Assembly: GCA_002070275.1 (NCBI GenBank)
Contig: MWCY01000001.1
Location: forward strand, 62,001 to 126,000
Length of the DNA stretch: 64,000 nucleotides
Reading direction: 5' to 3'
Origin: Candidatus Hydrogenedentes bacterium ADurb.Bin170
GTDB lineage: Bacteria; Hydrogenedentota; Hydrogenedentia; Hydrogenedentales; CAITNO01
The position numbers were made by a program, and so were the translations under genes. Shown here in pieces: positions 8,449-16,217 of the stretch (position 1 is its first letter; each line of letters begins with the position of its first letter). The notes under the pieces are model-generated. The model saw only the letters and a program-made list of their open reading frames with translations. It was not told the DNA's origin and made no database searches.

Positions 8449-9514
8449 ATTGAATTGCAAGCATGCGCTGAATGGGCAGGAGTGCCTGTTGTCGGATTGT
8501 TTCATCAAGATGAACCTGATACTGGCATTGTTTCAATGCCGCCAGCGTATCTTCAAGGGTTATATAATTCATGTGCTTGCACCGTAACGTGCAGGCCCGC
8601 ACAAGACGTCTGTGGGGAAATTCAGCGGCGAGGTTGTCACCCATGGAACACTCAGTGAGAAGAGCATACCAGGGAGCGTCTTTGTCACGTACATAGTCGA
8701 CCATAGCCTTGGTGCTGCCTGATTTGTCAACCAGTTGAATTACTTCCGGCGGGCATTCAGGATGGGCGAGGATGACGGCGTCCTGATACTGTTTTCGTAT
8801 GTTTGCCACGTCTTCTGTGGTAAAAAGTTCATGGACTTCACACTTGGCATGCCAGCCGATGACCAGTGGCTGATCAGCCGGAACAGCGTCAAATGCTTTC
8901 TGATCCGCTTCGGAATCGAGGAAGGGGAGCCCCAGTTGCGTCGCTGTATTTTCCGCCAGATAGGCATCGGGCAGAAAGATGATGCGCTTGTGCCCGTCTT
9001 CCACAAGTTTGGACAGCACTTTGTCTGCATTCCCCGAAGTGCAGCAGTAATCGGATTCCGCTTTGGAAGTGGCGTAAGTATTCACATAAGTAACCACTAC
9101 AGCGCCGGGGAATTTTGCTTTCAGCGCACGGATATCGTCAGCGCTGATACCTTCTGCCAGAGAGCAGCCCGCTTTTTCTGAGGGGACGAGCACGGTTTTC
9201 TGGGGGTTGAGTATTTTGGCTGTTTCACCCATGAACCAGACCCCGCAGAAAACAATGATATCTGCTGTCGTTTTGGCAGCGATGGAGGAAAGCTGCAGTG
9301 AGTCGCCTGTGTAGTCCGGAATACTGTGATAAAGTGCCGGCTCCATATAATTGTGTCCGAGAATCACAGCATTCATCTCATGCTTCAGGCGATTGATTTC
9401 ATGCGCGATTTCCACCTTCGCTTCAATTTCAATGTCGGGAACGATGCCCTGAAGCCGTTCTTTCATAAATTTTCTGGTTTCATCCAGACCTGCCTGAGCC
9501 GACAACGTATTCAT
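8447..9514 (-). CDS. nadA: quinolinate synthase
   Basis: Forms quinolinate from iminoaspartate and dihydroxyacetone phosphate in de novo NAD synthesis, using an oxygen-sensitive [4Fe-4S] cluster in the cytosol. The 355-residue protein has three pseudo-repeated domains. AVILGHNYMEPALY (49-62), YTGDSLQLS (68-76), VFCGVWFMGETAKILNP, HPECP (251-255) and KSGSTKAM follow the family. By position, the three cluster ligands are Cys117 (AGCSLAEG), Cys225 (AKCEVHEL) and Cys312 (LRCKHMNY). Extra cysteines occur at 90, 157-158, 254, 289 and 308. No nadB or nadC lies nearby. The start at 9514 has only a loose AGAAAGAGAAG purine tract. Confidence 0.95.
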   Translation of the reverse strand: MNTLSAQAGLDETRKFMKERLQGIVPDIEIEAKVEIAHEINRLKHEMNAVILGHNYMEPALYHSIPDYTGDSLQLSSIAAKTTADIIVFCGVWFMGETAKILNPQKTVLVPSEKAGCSLAEGISADDIRALKAKFPGAVVVTYVNTYATSKAESDYCCTSGNADKVLSKLVEDGHKRIIFLPDAYLAENTATQLGLPFLDSEADQKAFDAVPADQPLVIGWHAKCEVHELFTTEDVANIRKQYQDAVILAHPECPPEVIQLVDKSGSTKAMVDYVRDKDAPWYALLTECSMGDNLAAEFPHRRLVRACTLRCKHMNYITLEDTLAALKQCQYQVHLDETIRQQALLPIQRMLAIQ

Positions 9515-9821
9515 GAGGAAATTCTTCTCTTTCTGGCCGGGTGTTAAAACAAGGGGGTTGACAATACGGTTGGATCTTCATTGTAACAGGAGAAATATGT
9601 GCAAGTAAAAGAAAGCATACCCGGGCTGCTTAGTGAAACGATGTAAAAGCCTTATGTACTCCCGGAATACTGAAAATTCACTTTCATAACTTACTATTTA
9701 TTTTGAGCAGTTTTCAGAAAAAAACAGCGGCACAGTCCTGCTCAGGATTTTCCTTATGACTGTGCTATACTTCCTGTTTCTTTACGCATTACCCCTTCTT
9801 CTACCCCCTTCCGGCTGTATA
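9515..9821. other. 307-bp divergent intergenic region nadA / MATE gene
   Basis: No gene was found here. A sigma-70-like pair on the plus strand, TTGACA (9558-9563) and TTGTAA (9581-9586), is separated by 17 bp and lies about 235 bp before the MATE start. It is followed by AGGAG and a three-codon ORF (ATG TGC AAG TAA). The second half is AT-rich with no convincing element. No minus-strand promoter for nadA could be fixed. Confidence 0.4.
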
Positions 9822-11234
9822 ATGACTTTTCAACAGAAACAATTGATTGATGAAACACGCTGGACAGGTACCCGTGAGGTGCTGTCCATGTCCGGCCCTC
9901 TGATCCTGGGCATGCTTTCCTATACGATCATGGAGTTCTTCGATAAGGTCATGTGCTCCTATCTGGGCACAGATGCACTGGCTGCGGTAGGGAGTGCCGG
10001 AATAGCCTCCTTTACACTTTGTACGCTTTTTATGGGAATTGCCAGCATCGTTACCACTTTTGTGGCGCAATGCTTCGGAAGAGAGCAGTACACTCTGTGT
10101 GCCTGTTATTGCTGGCAGGGGATGTATATTTCCGTTCTCGGGATTTTTTTTGCCGCGGTGCTTTGGCCGCTGGCTCCTCTTCTTTTCGGTTCCATGGGAC
10201 ACAATGAAACAGTGACCCGCTATGAACTGGAGTATTTTCGAGCACGTGTGCTGGGCTATTTTTTTGTAGGAGCAGTGACGGCTCTTGCCGGTTTTTTCCA
10301 GTCGGTCAGCCGGCCGCGTATTCCTATGTATGCCGCCATTATCGCCAATGCTTCCAATCTGATACTGAATTATCTTCTTATTTTCGGCAAGTTCGGTTTT
10401 CCCCGGATGGAGGTGGCGGGTGCCGCTGTCGCCACTGTGCTGGCAACAATCCTGCAGTTCGCCATCATGCTCTCCTTTTTCCTGCACAGGCATTTTGACA
10501 GTCGTTACCGGACACGTTCGTCCTGGGCTTTTGACTGGCACCGCCTGCGTGAGATGATTACCATAGGAACACCGTCGGCAGTAAGTATGTTTCTGGATGT
10601 GGCGAACTGGTGGATTTTCACAGCCTTTATCATAGGGCGCTTCGGTGCAATTCAACTGGCTGCCAATACCATCGCAGTCAGCTTTATCCACATATGCTTT
10701 CTTCCCGCTGTCGGTCTGAATCATGGGATTGCCGCCATTGTCGGTCAATGGCTCGGGAGGCGTGATGTGGAGCGGGCAAAGCGGCGTACCTATACAGCCA
10801 TCAAGATCGCCGGTGTTTATATGGTCGCCATGGGCATTACTTTTGCCCTTTTCGGCGATACACTGATTTCGCTTATCTTCCGCGCGGAACCGGAAGTTGT
10901 CCATCTCGGACATAAACTGCTGATCCTGGCAGCCCTTTTTCAGGCCTTTGATGCTGTTAATATCGTTTGCACCGGTGCGCTGAAAGGGGCGGGCGATACA
11001 CATTGGATGATGTATGTGACTTTTGTCATGTCGTATCTGATTTTTCTGCCGCTGGCACTGCTCTTTGCCTTTTATTTCCGGATGGGTGCCTTTGGTGCCT
11101 GGATAGGTGCAACAGTGTTTATTATTCTTTTGAGCGGTGTGCTGTTTCGCCGTTTCCGGAAAGAAGGCTGGCGCAACATCAATATTTTTACCCGTACCGC
11201 CCGGGAAGGCACATCGTCGGCTCAAGGGCACTGA
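9822..11234 (+). CDS. MATE family multidrug/Na+(H+) antiporter
   Basis: Exports cationic drugs, dyes or metabolites in exchange for Na+ or H+ across the inner membrane. From the ATG at 9822 the protein has 470 residues and 12 hydrophobic segments in two halves, the usual size of NorM/DinF-like MATE proteins. The family-typical opening LSMSGPLILGMLSYTIMEFFD starts near residue 20. In the C-terminal half, LFQAFDAVNIVCTGALKGAG is the hallmark loop before TM11. An in-frame ATG at 9756 would add 22 hydrophobic residues; neither start has a strong ribosome site, and 9822 fits the family length. The substrate is unknown. rluD follows 38 bp later. Confidence 0.85.
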   Translation: MTFQQKQLIDETRWTGTREVLSMSGPLILGMLSYTIMEFFDKVMCSYLGTDALAAVGSAGIASFTLCTLFMGIASIVTTFVAQCFGREQYTLCACYCWQGMYISVLGIFFAAVLWPLAPLLFGSMGHNETVTRYELEYFRARVLGYFFVGAVTALAGFFQSVSRPRIPMYAAIIANASNLILNYLLIFGKFGFPRMEVAGAAVATVLATILQFAIMLSFFLHRHFDSRYRTRSSWAFDWHRLREMITIGTPSAVSMFLDVANWWIFTAFIIGRFGAIQLAANTIAVSFIHICFLPAVGLNHGIAAIVGQWLGRRDVERAKRRTYTAIKIAGVYMVAMGITFALFGDTLISLIFRAEPEVVHLGHKLLILAALFQAFDAVNIVCTGALKGAGDTHWMMYVTFVMSYLIFLPLALLFAFYFRMGAFGAWIGATVFIILLSGVLFRRFRKEGWRNINIFTRTAREGTSSAQGH

Positions 11235-11272
11235 TCGCCCCGAAGCCCGGAACGGCACTGGAGGATAGTACT

Positions 11273-12241
11273 ATGTCATCTCTTGTCCACCTCACTGTGG
11301 ATGATGGAGAAAACCCTGTCCGTCTGGATGTGTACCTTGCGGAGGCGCTGAAGAGTTTTTCCAGAAGCCATATAAAGAAACTGATCCAGCAGGGCAGCGT
11401 AACCGTAAATCAATGCATTTGCACGAAAGCTGCCACAGTGGTGCAGCCGGGACAGAGTATTGCTGTTGAACTGCCTGAAGCGCCGCCTCTGGTGCCTGTA
11501 CCGGAAAATATCCCGATAAGAATTCTTTTTGAGGATCAGCATCTGGTGGTTGTGGACAAGCCTTCCGGGCTTGTGGTGCATCCGGCGCCGGGGCATTATA
11601 CCGGAACGCTGGTGAATGCCCTGCTTTTTCATTGCCCTGATTATGAGCAGACCGGCGATGACTCCCGGCGCCCGGGCATTGTACACCGCCTGGACCGCTA
11701 TACCTCCGGTGTGCTGGTGGCAGCGAAAAATCAGCATGCGTACCTGCATCTGGCAAGACAGGCATCGGAACGCCATTTCGAACGTCGCTATCAGGCACTG
11801 GTTGCCGGAGAATTTCCGGAAGACCGGGGGACGGTGAACGCAAGTCTGGGCAGAAGCCTGGTCGACCCCTCCCGTATGGCTGTCACAGGCGTTAATGCGA
11901 AAACAGCCATTACCCACTTCGAGACCCTGGAGCGTTTCGGAGTCGCCTGTCTGGTGCGCCTGACGCTGGAAACGGGGCGAACCCACCAGATACGCGTCCA
12001 TATGCGCTTTGCAGGACATCCTATTTTTGGAGACCCTGTTTACGGGACCTGTAATTATGACACGCCGGGCGTGCCGGAGGAGCTGCTTTCAGCGCTGATG
12101 CGGCTCGAAGGACAGGCGCTGCATGCGGAAAAACTGGGGTTTACCCATCCTGTTTCCGGTGAATGGCTCACTTTTGTCAGTTCCCCTCCCGAAGATTTTC
12201 AGAATGCCCTGAAAGCCCTGCGCCTTTTCAAAAAAGAATAG
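11273..12241 (+). CDS. rluD: 23S rRNA pseudouridine synthase, RluD type (RluA family)
   Basis: Isomerises uridines to pseudouridine in large-subunit rRNA (helix 69 in RluD itself). The 322-residue protein starts at 11273 after GGAGGATA. Residues 15-70 form an S4 RNA-binding domain. The catalytic domain has VVDKPSGLVVHPAPGH (93-108) and HRLDRYTSGVLV with catalytic Asp141. LETGRTHQIRVHM and GDPVYG follow near 235-255, as in the RluA/RluD family. RluC and RluA also share these motifs; the S4 domain plus length favours RluD. It is probably co-transcribed with the MATE gene. Confidence 0.88.
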   Translation: MSSLVHLTVDDGENPVRLDVYLAEALKSFSRSHIKKLIQQGSVTVNQCICTKAATVVQPGQSIAVELPEAPPLVPVPENIPIRILFEDQHLVVVDKPSGLVVHPAPGHYTGTLVNALLFHCPDYEQTGDDSRRPGIVHRLDRYTSGVLVAAKNQHAYLHLARQASERHFERRYQALVAGEFPEDRGTVNASLGRSLVDPSRMAVTGVNAKTAITHFETLERFGVACLVRLTLETGRTHQIRVHMRFAGHPIFGDPVYGTCNYDTPGVPEELLSALMRLEGQALHAEKLGFTHPVSGEWLTFVSSPPEDFQNALKALRLFKKE

Positions 12242-12472
12242 AACAAGGATTTTTCCTGAAACCAGTTTTGTATGTCTCAGGCTTGTCCGGGGCGTTGTAT
12301 TATTCGTAATTTTAACGGGTGTAATGCCTCCGTTTCGGGTGAATTTACCTCTTGCTGAAAAAGGCTGCTTTTTTTTCTGTTTTTAAACCATTGCTTGATT
12401 ACTACGGTTAATTGTTGCTAAGATATGGTGCAGGCTGAAAAATAGGTATTGGTCTAACTTCCACTCCTCATT

Positions 12473-12487
12473 GCGGGATTTTCCCGC
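12473..12487 (+). promoter_or_regulatory. short hairpin upstream of the sigma factor start
   Basis: GCGGGA-TTT-TCCCGC is a perfect 6-bp stem with a three-base loop, 23 bp before the proposed TTG start at 12511. It could influence translation, or it could be a weak terminator remnant. Its role is unknown. Confidence 0.4.
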
Positions 12488-12510
12488 CCATCCAACTCGG
12501 GACGTTTTCT

Positions 12511-13086
12511 TTGAGCGCAACATCAACCAGATGGTCCAAAGAATTTGAAGATGCTGTCATGGAGCACGTTGATCTGCTCTATGCGGTAGCGTTGCGCCTG
12601 ACGCGGAACCATGCGGATGCGGAAGATCTGACACAGAATACCTTTGTGAAAGCGCTTCGTTTTCATGATAAATTTAAGCCCGGAACCTATATAAAGGCCT
12701 GGTTGCTTACTATATTGAGAAATACTTTCATCAACGAGTACCGGCGTCGCTCCCGCCGTCCGCTGGAAGTTGAACTGTCCGGACTCGAAGTGGCACGGGG
12801 CACTCATCCTGATCCCGAGGTTTTTTTTGAGCCTCGGCCCGGCTGCCGGGAAGATTTACTGGAGCTGGTGGATGATCCTGTTCGCAAAGCAGTGGAAGCC
12901 TTGCCTGAGGAATTTCGCGAAGCGGTTCTGATGGCGGATCTTGAAGACATGTCATATAAAGAGATTGCTGAAGCCATGGGCTGCCCTCTTGGCACTGTTA
13001 TGTCCCGTCTTTACCGTGGGCGTAAACTGCTTCGCGACGCTCTTGAAGAGTATGCCCGTGACCGGGGGGTCGTCTCTCCGAAGTAA
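12511..13086 (+). CDS. ECF-type RNA polymerase sigma factor
   Basis: Directs core RNA polymerase to alternative promoters. The 191 residues hold only regions 2 and 4, as expected of ECF sigmas. Region 2 is about residues 15-80 (ADAEDLTQNTFVKALRF and the promoter-melting stretch KAWLLTILRNTFINEYRRRS). Region 4 is about 125-182, with LPEEFREAVLMADLEDMSYK and a helix-turn-helix MGCPLGTVMSRLYRGRKLL. The TTG at 12511 is the only early start in frame, and the next ATG (12559) would trim into region 2; there is no strong ribosome site. No anti-sigma gene follows: the next gene is metabolic and 195 bp away. The linker between regions is rather long and Pro-rich (about 82-120). Confidence 0.88.
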   Translation: MSATSTRWSKEFEDAVMEHVDLLYAVALRLTRNHADAEDLTQNTFVKALRFHDKFKPGTYIKAWLLTILRNTFINEYRRRSRRPLEVELSGLEVARGTHPDPEVFFEPRPGCREDLLELVDDPVRKAVEALPEEFREAVLMADLEDMSYKEIAEAMGCPLGTVMSRLYRGRKLLRDALEEYARDRGVVSPK

Positions 13087-13204
13087 GCAGTTTTCAGAAA
13101 GATCTTTCAGGATTTGAAAGATCCGGCGGCACGGGGTGATTTTGATGCAGTGATGCGCCTTATGTGCTTTCAAATGAATAGTGGAACGTTTTAGTGAATA
13201 TCAG

Positions 13205-13257
13205 CAGACCGGTTCTTTGCCGGCAATAAAATGGCAAATTGCCTGCCGGTCTGTTTT
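13205..13257 (+). promoter_or_regulatory. nested hairpin in the leader of the isopropylmalate dehydrogenase-type gene
   Basis: An outer perfect 8-bp stem, CAGACCGG (13205-13212) with CCGGTCTG (13246-13253), encloses an inner 6-bp stem, GGCAAT (13222-13227) with ATTGCC (13238-13243). TTTTC follows. CCGGCAAT inside the loop could alternatively pair with ATTGCCTGCCGG, so two folds compete. It ends 24 bp before the next ATG. It may be a terminator of the sigma gene or an attenuator of the enzyme; the T-run is short, so neither is certain. Confidence 0.5.
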
Positions 13258-13281
13258 CAACAACAACCAGGAGACTCTTAC

Positions 13282-14361
13282 ATGGCAAAGTACTCAGTAG
13301 CTCAGATTCCCGGCGACGGAACCGGGCCGGAAGTGATGGCGGAAGGCGTGAAGGTTCTTGATGCGGCTGCCGCGAAGTTCGGATTTTCCTTTTCTTATCA
13401 GAACTATGATTTTGGCGGTGAACGCTATATGAAAACCGGAGAGGTGCTTCCGGATTCCGCCATTGATGAATTCAGAAAATTCGATGCCCTTTATCTGGGT
13501 GCTATCGGTCATCCCGATGTCGCGCCCGGCATTCTGGAAAAGGGGATTCTGCTGCGCACGCGCTTTGAACTGGATCAGTATATCAATCTGCGTCCTGTTA
13601 AACTTTATCCCGGTGTTGACACGCCGATCAAAGATAAAGGACCCGAGCACATCGATTTTGTGGTGATTCGTGAGAACTCGGCTGATATCTACACCGGCAT
13701 CGGCGGTGTGCAGCGCAAAGGAACGCCTTACGAAGTTGCGATGCAGACCATGGTTTACAGCCGTAACGAAGTGGATCGCTGCCTGCGCTATGCCTTCGAA
13801 TGTGCCCGCAAACGCAATAAAAATAACACCCTGACGCTTTGCGGCAAGACCAATGTTCTGACCTATGTGTTCGGTCTCTGGGAACGCGCTTTCCATGAAA
13901 TGGGCGAAAAAGAATTCCCGGATATCAAGCGTGAATATGCGCACGTGGATGCAACGACCATGTGGATGGTGAAGAATCCGGAATGGTTTGATGTCATTGT
14001 GACGGGCAACATGTTCGGCGACATTATTACCGATCTGGGCGCCATGATTCAGGGCGGGATGGGCATCGCGGCGGGCGGTAATCTGAACCCCGAAGGCGTT
14101 TCCATGTTCGAGCCTATCGGCGGCAGCGCACCCAAGTACACGGGTATGAATATTATCAATCCCCTTGCCTGCATTTTCGCCGGACAGATGATGATGGATC
14201 ATCTGGGTGAAACAGAAGCCGCCAAGGCTATTGAAGATGCATGTGTTGCCTTCCTCACCTCCGGGCTGATTAAAGGACTTGCCGCCAGCGATATTAAAGC
14301 TGCCGGGATGAGCACCTCAGCCATCGGTGACTGGATTGCCGACTATATCGCCAAGAACTGA
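13282..14361 (+). CDS. leuB: 3-isopropylmalate dehydrogenase-type beta-decarboxylating dehydrogenase
   Basis: Oxidatively decarboxylates an alkyl-malate (3-isopropylmalate or methylmalate, possibly a related 2-hydroxyacid) with NAD in branched-chain amino-acid synthesis. The start at 13282 follows CAGGAGAC and gives 359 residues, the LeuB length. Family motifs are IPGDGTGPE (7-15), a LGAIGHPD loop near 73, [16 protein letters not shown] near 132, GKTNVL near 192, the substrate/metal segment [19 protein letters not shown] near 245, and [12 protein letters not shown] near 278. Isocitrate and tartrate dehydrogenases share this fold, so substrate assignment is tentative. With cimA in the same window, a role in citramalate-route isoleucine or leucine synthesis is the simplest reading. 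It is preceded by a nested hairpin and followed by a strong terminator. Confidence 0.8.
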   Translation: MAKYSVAQIPGDGTGPEVMAEGVKVLDAAAAKFGFSFSYQNYDFGGERYMKTGEVLPDSAIDEFRKFDALYLGAIGHPDVAPGILEKGILLRTRFELDQYINLRPVKLYPGVDTPIKDKGPEHIDFVVIRENSADIYTGIGGVQRKGTPYEVAMQTMVYSRNEVDRCLRYAFECARKRNKNNTLTLCGKTNVLTYVFGLWERAFHEMGEKEFPDIKREYAHVDATTMWMVKNPEWFDVIVTGNMFGDIITDLGAMIQGGMGIAAGGNLNPEGVSMFEPIGGSAPKYTGMNIINPLACIFAGQMMMDHLGETEAAKAIEDACVAFLTSGLIKGLAASDIKAAGMSTSAIGDWIADYIAKN

Positions 14362-14379
14362 TTCTGCTGATACTTTTTC

Positions 14380-14418
14380 GGACCCGTGGAGAAAGTCTTT
14401 CCCACGGGTCCCTTTTTT
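14380..14418 (+). terminator. rho-independent terminator after the dehydrogenase gene
   Basis: A perfect 10-bp stem (GGACCCGTGG with CCACGGGTCC) continues into an inner GAAAG/CTTTC pairing and is followed by CTTTTTT. It lies 18 bp after the stop codon. Confidence 0.92.
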
Positions 14419-14495
14419 ACCTGAAGGTTTTTTGAAGTAACAGCCGCTTCGCCGGATGCGAATGCATGCACAGGGAAGGCTGTCGGATACACAGG

Positions 14496-15518
14496 ATGCT
14501 TCTTCGAGAAATTATAGAGCAGCGCGAAATAGATACACTTTCACCATCGGCATGTTTTGCCCGGTATTCCCGGGGGCGCGCCATGCCTGAGGAGGAGGAT
14601 CCCTACCGGACAGCCTTCCAGCGGGATCGTGACCGCATTCTCCATACCAAGGCCTTTCGCCGCCTGAAACGCAAGACGCAGGTATTTCTTGCCCCTGAAG
14701 GAGACCATTTCCGGACGCGCCTCACTCACACGCTGGAAGTCTCTCAAATTGCCAGAACCATTTCCCGGGCGCTCTTTCTGAACGAAGATCTGACGGAAGC
14801 TATCGCATTGGGTCACGATCTGGGGCACACGCCTTTCGGGCATGCCGGTGAAACGGTGCTGAATGAGGTGTACAGCGCAGGATTTAAGCATTATGAGCAA
14901 AGTCTGCGCATTGTTGAGCATCTCGAAAAACGCAAAACAGGAGCGGGTCTGAATCTCACCTGGGAAGTGCGTCAGGGGATACTCAACCATTCTCACGGAA
15001 AAGCAATTTTATATGACCAGCCGGTGCCTGATCTGTCATCGGAATGTCTGGTTGTAAGCCTTGCCGATGCTATCGCTTATATTAACCACGATATCGACGA
15101 TGCGCTGACGGCAGGTGTTATTTCCTTTGATGCTCTTCCGAAGGAGGCAGTCACGGCAGTTGGCGAGGGGAATTCAAAGCGGATCAACAGTATGGTGCTG
15201 GGTGTGATTGAAGGCAGCAACGGCGGGGAAATCAATATCCTGCCCGAAATTAAAAGAGGCATGCGTATTCTGCGCGACTTTCTTTATCAGGAAGTGTATC
15301 CCCGTGAAGCCATAGAATCCGAGATTCGTCAGGCGCGCCAGATGGTGCGGGATCTGTATTGTTATCTTCTGGAGCACCCGCCGGCACAGATGAATCATGA
15401 TGATACAGACGATTCCTTTGAACGCCGGCTCGTTGATTATATTGCCGGTATGACGGATGAATACGCCATGCGGCTGCATCATTCGATTTTTAAGGGATCA
15501 CAGACCGGGCAGCGTTGA
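14496..15518 (+). CDS. dgt: dNTP triphosphohydrolase (dGTPase-like, HD domain)
   Basis: Cleaves dGTP or other dNTPs to the nucleoside and tripolyphosphate, helping balance nucleotide pools. From the ATG at 14496 the protein is 340 residues, beginning MLLREIIEQRE as in the short dGTPase-like branch; an upstream in-frame ATG at 14466 adds ten residues. Diagnostic stretches are AFQRDRDRILHTKAFRRLK, APEGDHFRTRLTHTLEVSQI (first metal His), LGHDLGHTPFGHAGE (His-Asp pair) and, later, LADAIAYINHDIDDA. Its last 21 bp overlap convergently with bshB1. Confidence 0.88.
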   Translation: MLLREIIEQREIDTLSPSACFARYSRGRAMPEEEDPYRTAFQRDRDRILHTKAFRRLKRKTQVFLAPEGDHFRTRLTHTLEVSQIARTISRALFLNEDLTEAIALGHDLGHTPFGHAGETVLNEVYSAGFKHYEQSLRIVEHLEKRKTGAGLNLTWEVRQGILNHSHGKAILYDQPVPDLSSECLVVSLADAIAYINHDIDDALTAGVISFDALPKEAVTAVGEGNSKRINSMVLGVIEGSNGGEINILPEIKRGMRILRDFLYQEVYPREAIESEIRQARQMVRDLYCYLLEHPPAQMNHDDTDDSFERRLVDYIAGMTDEYAMRLHHSIFKGSQTGQR

Positions 15519-16217
15519 TAAAGAGACCGGACCCTCTGAGTAAAGCGCTTCACCATGGCAGACACCGATGCGCCTGCCCCAGAAACGTGCCCGGTGCTCT
15601 ATGGATTCCCAGAATTCCAGAGAGGAAATATAGGTGCCGGCACTGCGGTCGTCCGGATTGTAAAACTGGGTTTTATGGGCGCCGATAGATGCGAGTTTTT
15701 TCGGGAAAAAACCGCTGATATCCACAATGCCGAAAGGTGAAGCCGCCGCATCCAGATAGGGATGGAAATAATAGATGCGCTCCGGGCGGAAAGGCTCCTG
15801 CCCTGTATCGATGCGCATAAGGCCGGACAGGAAACAGGCATCTCTGCCCAGATAGTGGGCGGCTTCATGATCAGGGTGTCGGTCGGGTGTCATGAGGGTT
15901 AAAACCACTTTAGGCCGGAAGCGCCGTATAAAAGGAATAACCGCCAGACGCTGTTCCGGTGTGTTGGAAAGACCGCCGTCCGGCAATCCCGCATTTTCAC
16001 GGGCGCAGAGTCCGAGGATTGCGGCGGCATGCTCGGATTCCGCATGACGTTCGTCAGGGGTACCCCGGGTGCTGAGTTCCCCCCGGGTCAGATCAAGAAT
16101 GGCAATCCGCTTTCCTTCAGATGAAAGTTTCGCAAGCAGTCCGCCGCAGCCGAGTTCCACATCATCGGGATGGGCTCCGATTGCCAGTACATCAACGGAT
16201 TCGTGGTGCGTGGTCAT
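15498..16217 (-). CDS. bshB1: bacillithiol biosynthesis deacetylase BshB1
   Basis: Removes the acetyl group from N-acetylglucosaminyl-malate, the second step of bacillithiol synthesis. The 239-residue PIG-L/LmbE-type zinc deacetylase carries GAHPDDVELGCGG (13-25, zinc ligands His-Asp-Asp) and TPDRHPDHEAAHYLG near 110 (third ligand and catalytic region). DLTRGELSTRGTPDERHAES is typical of BshB1 and separates it from mycothiol MshB and other LmbE proteins. The ATG lies within the last codons of bshC (4-bp overlap), after AGGAG, which implies translational coupling. BshA is not in this window. Confidence 0.93.
   Translation of the reverse strand: MTTHHESVDVLAIGAHPDDVELGCGGLLAKLSSEGKRIAILDLTRGELSTRGTPDERHAESEHAAAILGLCARENAGLPDGGLSNTPEQRLAVIPFIRRFRPKVVLTLMTPDRHPDHEAAHYLGRDACFLSGLMRIDTGQEPFRPERIYYFHPYLDAAASPFGIVDISGFFPKKLASIGAHKTQFYNPDDRSAGTYISSLEFWESIEHRARFWGRRIGVCHGEALYSEGPVSLSTLPGL

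Noticed and set aside
9601-9821. T-box or other riboswitch before the MATE gene
   Set aside because: No recognisable conserved core was found.
9801-11258. 485-residue minus-strand ORF antisense to the MATE gene
   Set aside because: It is the complement of a clear membrane transporter, has Cys/His/Gln-rich nonsense composition and no domain.
13231-13281. Longer start for the dehydrogenase gene at 13231
   Set aside because: It falls within the hairpin loop and adds 17 unrelated residues. The ATG at 13282 has a good ribosome site and family-typical N-terminus.
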